The notes under the pieces were generated by a model, which saw nothing but the letters and a program-made list of their open reading frames with translations, was not told the origin of the DNA and did not search any database. From an uncultured Lachnospiraceae bacterium (GTDB taxonomy: Bacteria; Bacillota; Clostridia; Lachnospirales; Lachnospiraceae): DNA of 35,632 nt. The translations under genes and the position numbers were made by a program. Below are positions 1 through 9,185 of this stretch, in pieces; within the stretch, counting starts at the first letter, position 1, and each line of letters starts with the position of its first letter. The stretch lies in contig CAKNMY010000017.1 of NCBI GenBank assembly GCA_930989745.1, forward strand, positions 1 to 35,632, read 5' to 3'.

Positions 1-1
1 A

Positions 2-2659
2 GAGAAAAAACCGATAAAACGAATATGTGCTGGTCTGTTGGCCCATGTAGACGCCGGCAAGACGACGCTGGCGGAGGGTATTCTGTATCTGACCGGAAGC
101 ATTCGGAAAATGGGGCGGGTGGATCACAGAGACGCCTTTCTGGATACGAATGAGATGGAGCGGGCGAGAGGAATCACGATTTTTTCCAAGCAGGCGTGTT
201 TTTCGCTGAAGGACAAAGAGGTGACGCTGCTGGACACACCCGGACATGTGGATTTTTCCCCGGAGATGGAGCGAACTCTGCAGGTTCTCGATTATGCTGT
301 CCTGATCATCAGCGGCGCGGACGGCGTACAGGGACACGTTCTGACGCTGTGGCGGCTGCTGCAGCGTTACCGGATTCCTGTGTTCCTCTTTATTAATAAG
401 ATGGATCAGGAGGGGACTGACAGGGAACGGCTGATGGAGGAACTGCAGAAAAAGCTGGACGACCGCTGCCTGGATTTCGGCCGCATGGGACAGGAGGAGT
501 TTTCCGAAGAACTCGCAGTCTGCGATGAGGCGCTGCTGGAAAAATATCTGGAGACAGGTTCTGTGACAAGGGAAGAAATCTGCGGACTTGTCGCTGAGCG
601 GAAAGTCTTTCCCTGCTATTTTGGTTCGGCGCTGAAGCTGACCGGTGTGGAAGAATTTTTGGAAGGGCTGTACGCTTATACGAGAGAAAAAGAATATCCG
701 GAAGCATTTGGAGCCAAGGTTTATAAGATTTCCCGTGACGCGCAGGGGAATCGTCTGACACATATGAAGATTACCGGGGGAACGCTCAGGGTGAAGATGA
801 TGCTGAGCAGCCGCCGGGATTCTATGGAAGAAGAGGAAGTCTGGGAGGAGAAGGCAGACCAGATCCGCATTTATTCAGGAGCGCAGTTTACGGCAGTACA
901 GGAGGCTGCTGCCGGGACCGTCTGTGCAGTCACAGGACTCAGCAGGACGGCTTCGGGGGAAGGACTGGGCGTAGAGCCGCCCTCAGAGCTTCCCGTACTG
1001 GAGCCTGTGCTGACGTATCAGATCCGCCTGCCGGAAGGCAGCGATGTATTCCAGATGTTCCTCAAGCTGCGGCAGTTAGAGGAGGAGGAACCTCAGCTTC
1101 ACATCGTATGGAAAGAAAATCTGAATGAGATTCACGCGCAGGTCATGGGAGTGGTACAGATGGAGATCCTGAAAAATATGATTCAGGAGCGTTTCGGTGT
1201 GTCTGTAACATTCGACGCGGGGGCTATTGTATATAAGGAAACGATCCGGGAGACTGTGGAGGGCGTCGGGCACTTTGAGCCCCTGCGCCATTACGCGGAG
1301 GTTCATCTGCTGCTGGAACCCGGAGAGCGCGGCAGCGGAATGCAGTTTGAGACGCAGTGCAGCGAGGATATTCTGGACCGCAGCTGGCAGCGTCTCGTAC
1401 TTACGCATCTGGAAGAAAGAGTGTTTCCCGGTGTTCTGACAGGGTCTGAAATCACGGATATGAAGATTATCCTGGCGTCAGGGCGGGCGCATCTGAAGCA
1501 TACAGAGGGCGGTGATTTCCGCCAGGCGACGTACCGCGCGGTGCGTCAGGGTTTAAAGAAAGCGCAGAGCGTGCTTCTGGAGCCGGTGTATGAGTTCCGC
1601 CTGGAGATTCCCGCGCAGAATGTGGGACGCGCGATGACGGATATCCAGAAGATGCACGGTACTTTTGATACACCGGAGACGGACGGGGAGACAGCGGTTC
1701 TGACAGGAACCGCGCCGGTATCCTGTATGAGAGATTATCAGCGGGAAGTGACGGCATACACCCGGGGCTGCGGTCACCTGAACTGTACGCTGAAGGGATA
1801 TGAGGAGTGCCATAATGCGGAAGAAGTGATTGCCGCGATGAATTATGATTCCGAGGCAGATACGGAGAACCCCACCGGTTCGGTCTTCTGTTCTCACGGC
1901 GCGGGCTTTGTAGTGCCATGGTATCAGGTGGAAGACTATATGCACCTGGAGAGCTGCCTGAATCCCCGGACGGAAGAACCCGAGGAGGAGGAATCACTTC
2001 TGGCACAGCGCAGAGCAGCGCTTGCTGAGGGCGTGATTGACGAGGAGGAACTTGAGGAAATCTTTTCCCGCACCTATGGAACATCAGGAAAGGAGCGCCG
2101 CAAATGGAAGAAGAGCAGCGCGCCGGTCAGGCGGGAATACGGGTCCTCCTATACGGCGAAACCAAGGCGGTATGACAAAGAATATCTCTTGGTGGACGGG
2201 TATAATATTATTTTTGCATGGGATGATTTAAAAGAGCTGGCGGAAGTGAATATTGAGGGCGCAAGGAACCGGCTCATGGATATTCTGGGAAATTACCAGG
2301 GATACACAAAGAAGACGGTGATCCTTGTCTTTGACGCGTACAAGGTGGAAGGCGGACAGGGAGAGGTGCTGAAGTATCACAATATCTACGTGGTTTACAC
2401 CAGAGAGGCTGAGACCGCGGATCAGTATATTGAGAAGACGGTTCACGAGATCGGCAGACAGTATCATGTCACGGTGGCGACCTCGGATGCCCTGGAACAG
2501 GTCATTATCCTGGGACAGGGAGCGAAGCGCCTGTCCGCGCAGGGCCTGAAGAGTGAGATAGAGGCAGCCGGAAAAGAAATCCGTGAGAAGTATGAGAGCG
2601 CAAGGGAGAGCGGCAAAACCTATCTGGCGGAGCTGATTCCCCCGGAACTGAGGAAATAG
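2..2659 (+). CDS. TetM/EF-G-like ribosomal GTPase fused to a C-terminal Rae1/YacP-type NYN endonuclease domain (5' end cut by window edge)
   Basis: The reading frame is open from base 2, so the first few codons lie outside the window; the TTG at 38 is inside the protein (12 codons lie upstream) and is not the start. Counting from that TTG, the GTPase motifs are AHVDAGKT (2-9), RGITI (44-48), DTPGH (66-70) and NKMD (120-123). Domain II and EF-G-like domains III-V follow to about residue 640, as in ribosomal protection proteins. A charged linker leads to a second module (about 715-870) that resembles Bacillus Rae1/YacP: VDGYN with D720, FDA with D766, ETAD with E792 and D795, TSD with D817. These are the acidic residues expected in an NYN/PIN-like nuclease. 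Rae1 is known to bind the ribosomal A site and cut mRNA; the GTPase family acts at the same place. A role in ribosome-dependent mRNA cleavage is inference. Classical tetracycline resistance is unlikely because of the divergence and the extra domain. Confidence 0.9.
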   Translation, partial: EKKPIKRICAGLLAHVDAGKTTLAEGILYLTGSIRKMGRVDHRDAFLDTNEMERARGITIFSKQACFSLKDKEVTLLDTPGHVDFSPEMERTLQVLDYAVLIISGADGVQGHVLTLWRLLQRYRIPVFLFINKMDQEGTDRERLMEELQKKLDDRCLDFGRMGQEEFSEELAVCDEALLEKYLETGSVTREEICGLVAERKVFPCYFGSALKLTGVEEFLEGLYAYTREKEYPEAFGAKVYKISRDAQGNRLTHMKITGGTLRVKMMLSSRRDSMEEEEVWEEKADQIRIYSGAQFTAVQEAAAGTVCAVTGLSRTASGEGLGVEPPSELPVLEPVLTYQIRLPEGSDVFQMFLKLRQLEEEEPQLHIVWKENLNEIHAQVMGVVQMEILKNMIQERFGVSVTFDAGAIVYKETIRETVEGVGHFEPLRHYAEVHLLLEPGERGSGMQFETQCSEDILDRSWQRLVLTHLEERVFPGVLTGSEITDMKIILASGRAHLKHTEGGDFRQATYRAVRQGLKKAQSVLLEPVYEFRLEIPAQNVGRAMTDIQKMHGTFDTPETDGETAVLTGTAPVSCMRDYQREVTAYTRGCGHLNCTLKGYEECHNAEEVIAAMNYDSEADTENPTGSVFCSHGAGFVVPWYQVEDYMHLESCLNPRTEEPEEEESLLAQRRAALAEGVIDEEELEEIFSRTYGTSGKERRKWKKSSAPVRREYGSSYTAKPRRYDKEYLLVDGYNIIFAWDDLKELAEVNIEGARNRLMDILGNYQGYTKKTVILVFDAYKVEGGQGEVLKYHNIYVVYTREAETADQYIEKTVHEIGRQYHVTVATSDALEQVIILGQGAKRLSAQGLKSEIEAAGKEIREKYESARESGKTYLAELIPPELRK

Positions 2660-2718
2660 ACCGCGTGCCGTTCTGAGAAGGAAAGCAGAACGAAACGCAG
2701 AATAAAGGAGGCTGAATG

Positions 2719-3651
2719 ATGGCTTATTATCGATCGGTTACAGAGCTGGTGGGAAAGACACCTATGGTAGAATTTACAAACCTGGCGAGGGAGAAGGGGT
2801 TTCAGGCAACCGTGCTGTCCAAACTGGAGGGAATGAACCCGGCCGGAAGCGTCAAGGACCGCGTGGGACTCGGACTTATTGAGATGGCGGAGAGAGACGG
2901 CACATTAAAGCCGGATTCCGTGATTATTGAACCGACGAGCGGAAATACCGGAATCGGACTGGCGTCCGCGGCGGCATCCAAGGGCTACCGCCTGATCATT
3001 GTCATGCCGGATACCATGAGTGAAGAGCGCAGGAATCTGATGAAAGCGTACGGCGCCGAGCTGGTGCTCTCCGACGGCGCGAAGGGAATGCAGGGGGCGA
3101 TCGACAAGGCGGATGAGCTGGCGGCAGAGATCCCAAACAGTTTTATCGCAGGACAGTTCGTGAATCCGAACAACCCCTATATCCACAGCGTGACGACCGG
3201 ACCTGAGATCTGGGAAGATACGCAGGGGCAGGTGGATATTTTTGTCGCCGGAGTAGGTACGGGAGGCACGATTACCGGAGTTGGAAGATACTTAAAAGAG
3301 AAGAACCCCGCTGTCCGTATCGTGGCAGTGGAACCCAGCGATTCCCCCGTTCTCTCAGGAGGCAAGGCCGGCCCGCATGAGCTTCAGGGGATAGGAGCCG
3401 GATTTGTGCCGGAGATTCTGGATACGGAGATCTATGATGAGATTATCCGCGTGGAGGCCGGGGACGCTTTCCGCGCGGGAAGAGAGATAGCGAGAAAAGA
3501 GGGAATTCTTGTCGGCATTTCTTCAGGAGCAGCATTTCATGCGGCGGCACAGCTTGCCGTGAGGGAAGAAAACAGAGGGAAAGTGATTGTGGCCCTTCTC
3601 CCGGATAACGGTGACCGGTATCTGTCGACGGCGATGTTTCAGGACGACTGA
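2719..3651 (+). CDS. cysK: Cysteine synthase A (O-acetylserine sulfhydrylase)
   Basis: This is a PLP-dependent enzyme that makes cysteine from O-acetylserine and sulfide in the cytosol. The 310-residue length is normal for CysK. The PLP lysine lies in NPAGSVKDR (K46), the substrate loop is TSGNTG (73-78), the phosphate-binding glycine loop is GTGGT, and the SSGA motif near the C terminus is present. Two ATGs in tandem (2716 and 2719) follow an AGGAGG at 2706-2711; the second has the better spacing (7 nt). A short inverted repeat (2669-2675 with 2686-2692) without a T-run lies between the upstream GTPase gene and this one. The next gene starts 17 nt downstream, so the two are probably cotranscribed. 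CysM-type specificity cannot be excluded, but the length and motifs favour CysK. Confidence 0.95.
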   Translation: MAYYRSVTELVGKTPMVEFTNLAREKGFQATVLSKLEGMNPAGSVKDRVGLGLIEMAERDGTLKPDSVIIEPTSGNTGIGLASAAASKGYRLIIVMPDTMSEERRNLMKAYGAELVLSDGAKGMQGAIDKADELAAEIPNSFIAGQFVNPNNPYIHSVTTGPEIWEDTQGQVDIFVAGVGTGGTITGVGRYLKEKNPAVRIVAVEPSDSPVLSGGKAGPHELQGIGAGFVPEILDTEIYDEIIRVEAGDAFRAGREIARKEGILVGISSGAAFHAAAQLAVREENRGKVIVALLPDNGDRYLSTAMFQDD

Positions 3652-3668
3652 TTCCGGCGGGACTGCCT

Positions 3669-4691
3669 ATGAGCAAGATTAAGAAAAATACAAAGAGACG
3701 GCTGCGGATCGTCATAGCCGCTCTGCTCATTTTGACTGTTTTGTATCTGGCAGCCGCCAACTTCCTGGTGAGCGCCGCCCTGGTTCCGGCCACAATGGAA
3801 AAGCTCGAAGCATTTGAGAGCATCACGCAGGAGAGCGTGGAGGCGCTGGTGCATACAGACGATATTGAGGCGAACAGGCAGGCGACTCTGGATGAGACCG
3901 CGCAGTGGCTCGAGAGCGTCAGCAGCGAGAGGCTTACCGCTGTCTCGGAGGACGGGTATGAACTCGTGGCAAAAGTATTTTACCAGGATGAATCTGCCGG
4001 GGAGACGCATAAATGGGCGCTGCTCCTTCACGGCTATACGGGCTGGAAAGAGGAGATGAATCCCTTCGCGCACTGGTATTATGAGCAGGGATACCAGGTG
4101 ATCACTCCCGACATGCGCTGTCAGGGCGAGAGTGAAGGGGACTTCATCGGAATGGGATGGACAGACCGGAAGGACAACATGATATGGCTTGACTATATCC
4201 TGGAGCAGGATCCCGACGCGGAAATCGTGATTCACGGGCAGTCCATGGGCGGGGCGTGCGCTCTGATGATGAGCGGAGAGGATCTGGGCAGCAATGTGAA
4301 GGCGGTCATCTCGGACTGCGCGTACACGGACGCCTATTCGATGTTTAAAAAGCAGATGAAGGACTGGTTTCATCTGCCGTCGTTTCCGCTTCTGGATACC
4401 GCGAATCTGATGCTGCAGCTGCGCGGAGGATATGACTTAAAGGACGCTTCCGCACTGGAACAGGTGAAGAAGAGTAAAATCCCCACGCTGTTCATTCACG
4501 GCACGGAGGATGAGATGGTGCCGTATGAGATGAGTCAGGAGCTCTATGACGCTGCTGTGTGTGAAAAGGAGCTGTTCCTGGTGGAAGGGGCGGGACACGC
4601 GCAGGCTCCCGATAAGGATCCGGAGGGATATTACGGCAAGGTGGAGAAGTTTCTGGAAAAACATGTGCGTGGTGCACAGACAAATGTATGA
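3669..4691 (+). CDS. Membrane-anchored alpha/beta hydrolase
   Basis: The 340-residue protein starts with a basic stretch and one hydrophobic helix (about residues 12-37), so it is probably anchored with the catalytic domain outside the membrane, or is exported. The hydrolase fold shows the oxyanion segment LLHGYTG (119-125), the nucleophile elbow GQSMGG (Ser192), an acid in HGTEDEMV (Asp281) and His310 in GAGHAQ. It matches the large peptidase/esterase-like family often annotated as alpha/beta hydrolase or YqkD-like; the substrate is unknown. It lies 17 nt after cysK and has only a modest ribosome site (GGCGGG). A hairpin at 4708-4768 ends the unit. Confidence 0.85.
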   Translation: MSKIKKNTKRRLRIVIAALLILTVLYLAAANFLVSAALVPATMEKLEAFESITQESVEALVHTDDIEANRQATLDETAQWLESVSSERLTAVSEDGYELVAKVFYQDESAGETHKWALLLHGYTGWKEEMNPFAHWYYEQGYQVITPDMRCQGESEGDFIGMGWTDRKDNMIWLDYILEQDPDAEIVIHGQSMGGACALMMSGEDLGSNVKAVISDCAYTDAYSMFKKQMKDWFHLPSFPLLDTANLMLQLRGGYDLKDASALEQVKKSKIPTLFIHGTEDEMVPYEMSQELYDAAVCEKELFLVEGAGHAQAPDKDPEGYYGKVEKFLEKHVRGAQTNV

Positions 4692-4707
4692 TAAGAAGCA
4701 GATAGTA

Positions 4708-4770
4708 AAATCCGGAGAGGTGTGATACAATGAGGCTGTAAAGTTTCAGAACGCACCTCTTCGGATTTTT
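4708..4770 (+). terminator. Probable terminator after the hydrolase gene
   Basis: An inverted repeat pairs 4708-4722 with 4754-4768 (15 bp, one mismatch) around a loop of about 31 nt and ends in a run of five T (4766-4770). The long loop lowers certainty. The loop contains GATACAAT (4724-4731), which resembles a -10 element, but no good -35 is seen. Confidence 0.5.
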
Positions 4771-4829
4771 CCCGTACAGGGGAAAAGACTGCCGCGGAGA
4801 TTGTGATATTTGCAAGTAAGGAGGACGCT

Positions 4830-5585
4830 ATGATGAAAAAAGGGCTTTTGGAAAGCTGCGTAGATTCCGTGGAATCCGCGCTGGAGGCTGCCGGGGGCGG
4901 CGCAGACCGTCTGGAATTATGCGCAGGGCTGGTGATCGGAGGCATTACGCCCACACCAGCTGTGTATGAGGAGATCAGAAAGTATTCCGATATTCCTGTC
5001 AATGTGCTGATCCGTCCGCGATTCGGAGATTTCTGTTATACGGATCATGAGATCGAGGTCATCGCATCCGATATCCGCACGTTTAAGAGTCTCGGGGCAA
5101 ACGGCGCAGTGATCGGAGCGCTCTGCCCGGACGGAAGCCTGGACGAGCGTGCGATGGAGAAGTTCATGTCCGCAGCAGACGGAATGTCTGTCACGCTTCA
5201 CCGCGCATTTGATATGTGCCGCGATCCGTTCACAGTGCTTGAGCAGGCAAAGAGACTCGGGATCAATACGATTCTGACATCAGGGCAGGAGGACAGCTGT
5301 TCCGCAGGAAAAGAGCTGATTCGCCGTCTTGTGGAGCAGGCGGGTGACGATATTGATATTCTCGTAGGAGGAGGCGTGAGCGCTGAAGTGATTCGTGAGC
5401 TCTGCCCGTACACGAAGGCGACCTCCTTCCACATGTCCGGGAAGGTGAACCTGGAGAGTTCCATGAGATACCGCAAGCAGAACGTACATATGGGCATACC
5501 GGGGCTGAGCGAGTATGAGATCTACAGAACCAGCGCGGACAAGATCCGCAGCGCGAAGAACGTGCTGACAGAGTTGGCAGGATAA
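4830..5585 (+). CDS. cutC: CutC family protein
   Basis: The protein is about 251 residues, the usual size for the CutC TIM-barrel family (E. coli CutC is 248). It shows the family features LE(S/V)C near the N terminus, GADRLELC, the GGITP turn, the VLIRPR strand and the TLHRAFD motif. The frame is open from a GTG at 4803, but a strong AAGGAGG (4818-4824) points to ATG 4830 or 4833. CutC was named for copper tolerance in E. coli, yet that phenotype has been traced to the sRNA MicL inside the gene, so the biochemical function is open. Here the gene heads a tight operon with a transglutaminase-like protein and an alpha-L-fucosidase (gaps of 11 and 23 nt). This context suggests glycan or glycopeptide metabolism rather than copper. 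Confidence 0.88.
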   Translation: MMKKGLLESCVDSVESALEAAGGGADRLELCAGLVIGGITPTPAVYEEIRKYSDIPVNVLIRPRFGDFCYTDHEIEVIASDIRTFKSLGANGAVIGALCPDGSLDERAMEKFMSAADGMSVTLHRAFDMCRDPFTVLEQAKRLGINTILTSGQEDSCSAGKELIRRLVEQAGDDIDILVGGGVSAEVIRELCPYTKATSFHMSGKVNLESSMRYRKQNVHMGIPGLSEYEIYRTSADKIRSAKNVLTELAG

Positions 5586-5596
5586 GGGAGGACACC

Positions 5597-8110
5597 ATGT
5601 TTTCAGAAAAGAAGGAATTGGAAATTCAGGAGAGATTTGAGGAGCAGATGCGCCTGCTCGGCAGAGCAGGCGAGGAGATCCGCAGCGGGATCGCGGCGTA
5701 TGACGATAAGACAGCGGCGTTTCTGCGGTATTTCTATGGGCACATGATTGTGAGCGACGCGATGAACGTGCCGATGGAGACGTACGCGGACTATGCGCAG
5801 CACGCAGCGTTTTTATGGGAGCAGGGAGCGTATAAGGACAGGATTCCGGAGGATATTTTCCTGAATTACGTCGCGGGGCCGAGAATTAATGAGGAGAACA
5901 TTCTGCCGTGCAGGAAGCTGTTTTACCAGGAGGCGTCGTACTGTCTGGAGGGCAGAGGCATGGAGGAGGCAGTCCTTGAGGCCAACTACTGGTGTGCCTC
6001 TCAGGTCACATACCGCTCCACAGACGACAGGACGCTGGCTCCGCTGACCGTGTACAGAAACGGCTACGGAAGATGCGGAGAGGAGTCCACATTTACAGTC
6101 TCCGTACTGCGAAGCCTCGGCATTCCGGCGCGCCAGGTCTATGCGCCGCGCTGGTCCCACTGCGATGACAACCACGCGTGGGTGGAGTTTTACAGCGATG
6201 GAGAGTGGAAGTACTGCGGAGCCTGCGAGCCTGAACAGGTAAGCTGCCGCGGATGGTTTACGAACGCAGCGTCCCGCGCCATGATGGTTCACTCCAGAAG
6301 ATTTGACCATGTTCAGCAGGAACAGGAGATTGGTCTGGAGGGTATGTCTGTTGTGGCAAACCAGCTGGAGCGCTACGCAGTCACAAGAGAGATCTGCGTG
6401 AAGGTAGAGCGCGGAGACGGTACGGCGGCAGAGGGCGCAGCGCTGCAGTTCGAAGTGGCAAACTATGCAGAATACGCTCCGATTGCCAGAATGCGCACAG
6501 GCGCTGACGGAACGGCGCGCCTTACTACAGGAAAGGGAACGCTGCGGATCTATGCGGCTGCGGACGGCCTGGAGGCAGAGGCAGTCCTGGGCGCGGATGA
6601 AGCTTCCTGTACGCTTACGCTTGCGAAACCGCGCATGGAGACTGATAAGGATTGGACAGAAGTGGAATTCCTGGCACCGGAGGACAGCAATCCGCAGAAG
6701 GAAGTTCTCAGTGATGAACAGAAGAAGCTGGGCGATGAGAAGATGGCGGCTGCAGTAGCCCGCCGTATGGAGAAGATGGCATCCTTCTATCAGGAGGAGC
6801 AGGCGCAGCGCATCGAGGAGAAGTACGGCTGCAGTGAAGTGAACGAATATCTGCGCAAAGCGGAAGCAAACTTCCCGGAGGTATGCCGATTCCTGGAGAC
6901 GGACGGATATGAGAAGGACCGCCTGGATATGATGAGAGTACTGACGCTGAAAGATTTCCGCGATGTGAAGGCAGAGGTGCTCGAAGAACATCTGCAGGCT
7001 GCCGCTTCGCTGAGAGAGAAGTTTCCGGAGGAAGTCTACAGGGAGGCTCTTCTGAATCCGAGGATCGAGTGGGAGCCGATGAGCGCTTACCGGAAAGCCT
7101 TAAAGGAGCAGTACGCGGATTTCGCAGAGAGACCGCAGGAACTCTGGGAGAAGATCAGCGCGGACACACGTCAGGTGCCGGAGCATGATTTTGAGCCGGT
7201 GGTTATGGAGCCGGTGCCGTGCGCAAAGTCCGGTCTCGGAAGCGAGCGCTCCGCCAGAATCCTGTATGTCGCAGCATGCCGCAGTCTCGGAATTCCCGCA
7301 AGACTGGAGCCTGCGACAGGCGTGCCGGAGTATTACAGAGACGGAGCTTTCCACAGCGTGGTGAAGGCAGAGGCTGCCGGAACACTCGTACTCGAGGGTG
7401 ATGAGACAGTTCAGTGGGTATACCGCCAGAATTATACGGTGGCGCGCCATCTGGAGAACGGCTGGAAGACACTGAGCCTCGAGGATAGAGAATGGGAAGA
7501 CGGCAGAATCACCGCGAAGCTTCCGCAGGGACGCTACCGTGTGATGACGGCGAATCGCCTGCCAAACGGAGATATGTTCATAAAGCAGAGAGAACTCATC
7601 CTCGCGGCGGACGAAGTGCAGACAGTGAAGCTGGAGCTCAAGGAGGCAAAGCTTTCGCAGATGCTTGAGAAAGTGCCGCTGCCGGCATTTTCAGTGACGA
7701 CACTGGAGGGTGAGAAGGTAAGTGCCGCTGAGGCTGCAGACGGACGCAAAACCATCTGGATCTGGCTGGAGGAGAGCAAGGAGCCCACAGAGCATATTTT
7801 AAATGAGCTGTATGAGCGGCAGGAGGAGTTCTCCAAAATGGACAGAGACATTATCTGCCTTGTGAGAACGAAAGAAGCTCTGACTGACACAACCTTTACA
7901 AGGACAAGAAGCGCGCTGCCGGGCATCCGCGTATACCTTGCCGATTTCGTGGATGAGTATGATCAGGTGAGCAGAAGAATGTATCAGGATCCGGACCGTC
8001 TGCCGCTGATCGTGGTAACAGACGAGGAAATGTACGGAATCTACGCGACCTGCGGCTACAGCGTGGGAACCGGAGATATGCTGCTGCGCATCTGCCAGCC
8101 GCAGGAGTAA
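5597..8110 (+). CDS. Large cytoplasmic transglutaminase-like multidomain protein
   Basis: The 837-residue protein has no signal peptide. A helical N-terminal part is followed by a transglutaminase/protease core with Cys160 in GRCGEES, His193 in NHAWVEFY and Glu211 (CEP, where families usually have DP). Residues about 262-345 look like a carboxypeptidase-regulatory-type beta domain. Residues 541-575 repeat the start of the core (GSERSAR...ACRSLGIPAR against GEESTF...LRSLGIPAR) but lack the Cys, so this looks like a decayed second copy. From about 694 to the end there is a thioredoxin/TlpA-like domain, beginning LPAFSVTTLEG, without a CxxC. The ribosome site GGGAGG (5586-5591) is 5 nt before the ATG. 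It sits between cutC and a fucosidase gene. Peptidase or deglycosylase action on glycopeptides is possible but not shown. Confidence 0.8.
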   Translation: MFSEKKELEIQERFEEQMRLLGRAGEEIRSGIAAYDDKTAAFLRYFYGHMIVSDAMNVPMETYADYAQHAAFLWEQGAYKDRIPEDIFLNYVAGPRINEENILPCRKLFYQEASYCLEGRGMEEAVLEANYWCASQVTYRSTDDRTLAPLTVYRNGYGRCGEESTFTVSVLRSLGIPARQVYAPRWSHCDDNHAWVEFYSDGEWKYCGACEPEQVSCRGWFTNAASRAMMVHSRRFDHVQQEQEIGLEGMSVVANQLERYAVTREICVKVERGDGTAAEGAALQFEVANYAEYAPIARMRTGADGTARLTTGKGTLRIYAAADGLEAEAVLGADEASCTLTLAKPRMETDKDWTEVEFLAPEDSNPQKEVLSDEQKKLGDEKMAAAVARRMEKMASFYQEEQAQRIEEKYGCSEVNEYLRKAEANFPEVCRFLETDGYEKDRLDMMRVLTLKDFRDVKAEVLEEHLQAAASLREKFPEEVYREALLNPRIEWEPMSAYRKALKEQYADFAERPQELWEKISADTRQVPEHDFEPVVMEPVPCAKSGLGSERSARILYVAACRSLGIPARLEPATGVPEYYRDGAFHSVVKAEAAGTLVLEGDETVQWVYRQNYTVARHLENGWKTLSLEDREWEDGRITAKLPQGRYRVMTANRLPNGDMFIKQRELILAADEVQTVKLELKEAKLSQMLEKVPLPAFSVTTLEGEKVSAAEAADGRKTIWIWLEESKEPTEHILNELYERQEEFSKMDRDIICLVRTKEALTDTTFTRTRSALPGIRVYLADFVDEYDQVSRRMYQDPDRLPLIVVTDEEMYGIYATCGYSVGTGDMLLRICQPQE

Positions 8111-8133
8111 AACACGAACAGGAGGATAAGAGA

Positions 8134-9159
8134 ATGAACAATATAGAATGGTTTAAAGAAGCAAAATTCGGTATGATGATTCACTGGGGACTGTATTCTC
8201 TGCTTGCAGGAGAATATAAAGGACAGAAATCCAGCGCCTATGCAGAGTGGATTCAGTCCAAGTTCCAGATCCCGAACGCGGAGTACGGGAAGCTGGCGGA
8301 AGCGTTTAATCCGGTGTACTTTGACGCGGACGCGCTCGTAAAGTTTGCAAAAGAGTGCGGAATGACTTACCTTGTAGTGACGACCAAGCATCATGACGGA
8401 TTCGCGATGTATCACTCCAAGGTAGACTCCTACAACGTATATGACGCCACTCCATTCCACAGAGACGTGGTGGGAGAACTGGCGCAGGCGTGCCGTGACA
8501 ACGGACTGAAGTTCGGAATTTACTACTCTCAGGATCTGGACTGGCATGATCCCAACGGCGGCGGCTATCTGTCCAATCATATCGAGACGGCAGGAACTAC
8601 CTGGGACAACAGCTGGGATTTTACCGGAGAGAAAGACTTCTCCGTCTGCTTTGAGAAGAAGATCATTCCGCAGATCGAGGAGATCATGACGAACTATGGA
8701 GAGATCTGCACGGCATGGTTCGATATGCCGATGACGCTGACGGATGAGCAGAGCCAGAAGATCTATGACACCGTAAAGCGCCTGCAGCCGGACTGTCTGA
8801 TTAATTCCAGACTTGGAAACGGAAAGTATGACTACGTATCCTTAGGCGACAATGAGATTCCGGAAAAGATGGAAGTCCAGGATCAGGCGGAGGTGGACTA
8901 CAACTCCGTGGACGGCATCAAGCCTTCACCTAACGGACTGTACGAGACCGCAGCTACCATGAATAACAGCTGGGGATATAACTGCAACGACCATAACTGG
9001 AAGTCCGCGGATAAAGTCTACGAGCTGAAGACACACCTGAACAGCCTGGGCATCAACTACCTTCTGAATATCGGACCTGACGCACTGGGAAGAATCCCGG
9101 CAGAGTGTGAGCAGATTCTGCGTGAGGTTGCGGCAAAGGTGCAGAGCGAAGCGAAATAA
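8134..9159 (+). CDS. GH29 alpha-L-fucosidase, single-domain, cytoplasmic
   Basis: The 341-residue protein carries the GH29 catalytic barrel: FGMMIHWGLYS (12-22), KHHDGFAMY (85-93), and the nucleophile region TAWFDMP with Asp197. It ends with the NIGPDALGRIP segment typical of the family and lacks the C-terminal beta-sandwich found in many longer members. The acid/base residue of GH29 is poorly conserved and I cannot assign it. There is no signal peptide, so it should act on imported fucosylated oligosaccharides; no transporter is in this window. It follows the transglutaminase-like gene by 23 nt with an AGGAGG-type site, as last gene of the cutC operon. Confidence 0.9.
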   Translation: MNNIEWFKEAKFGMMIHWGLYSLLAGEYKGQKSSAYAEWIQSKFQIPNAEYGKLAEAFNPVYFDADALVKFAKECGMTYLVVTTKHHDGFAMYHSKVDSYNVYDATPFHRDVVGELAQACRDNGLKFGIYYSQDLDWHDPNGGGYLSNHIETAGTTWDNSWDFTGEKDFSVCFEKKIIPQIEEIMTNYGEICTAWFDMPMTLTDEQSQKIYDTVKRLQPDCLINSRLGNGKYDYVSLGDNEIPEKMEVQDQAEVDYNSVDGIKPSPNGLYETAATMNNSWGYNCNDHNWKSADKVYELKTHLNSLGINYLLNIGPDALGRIPAECEQILREVAAKVQSEAK

Positions 9160-9185
9160 CCCCGGAATTTGTCGATAAGATTCCG

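Noticed and set aside
2-2659. Reading the first gene as a tetracycline-resistance determinant
   Set aside because: The G1 motif is altered (AHVDAGKT), the protein has a nuclease domain, and it sits among housekeeping genes without mobile-element signs.
5813-6991. A 392-codon - strand frame inside the transglutaminase-like gene
   Set aside because: Composition is that of an antisense shadow (rich in Arg, Leu, His, Cys), with no start signal.
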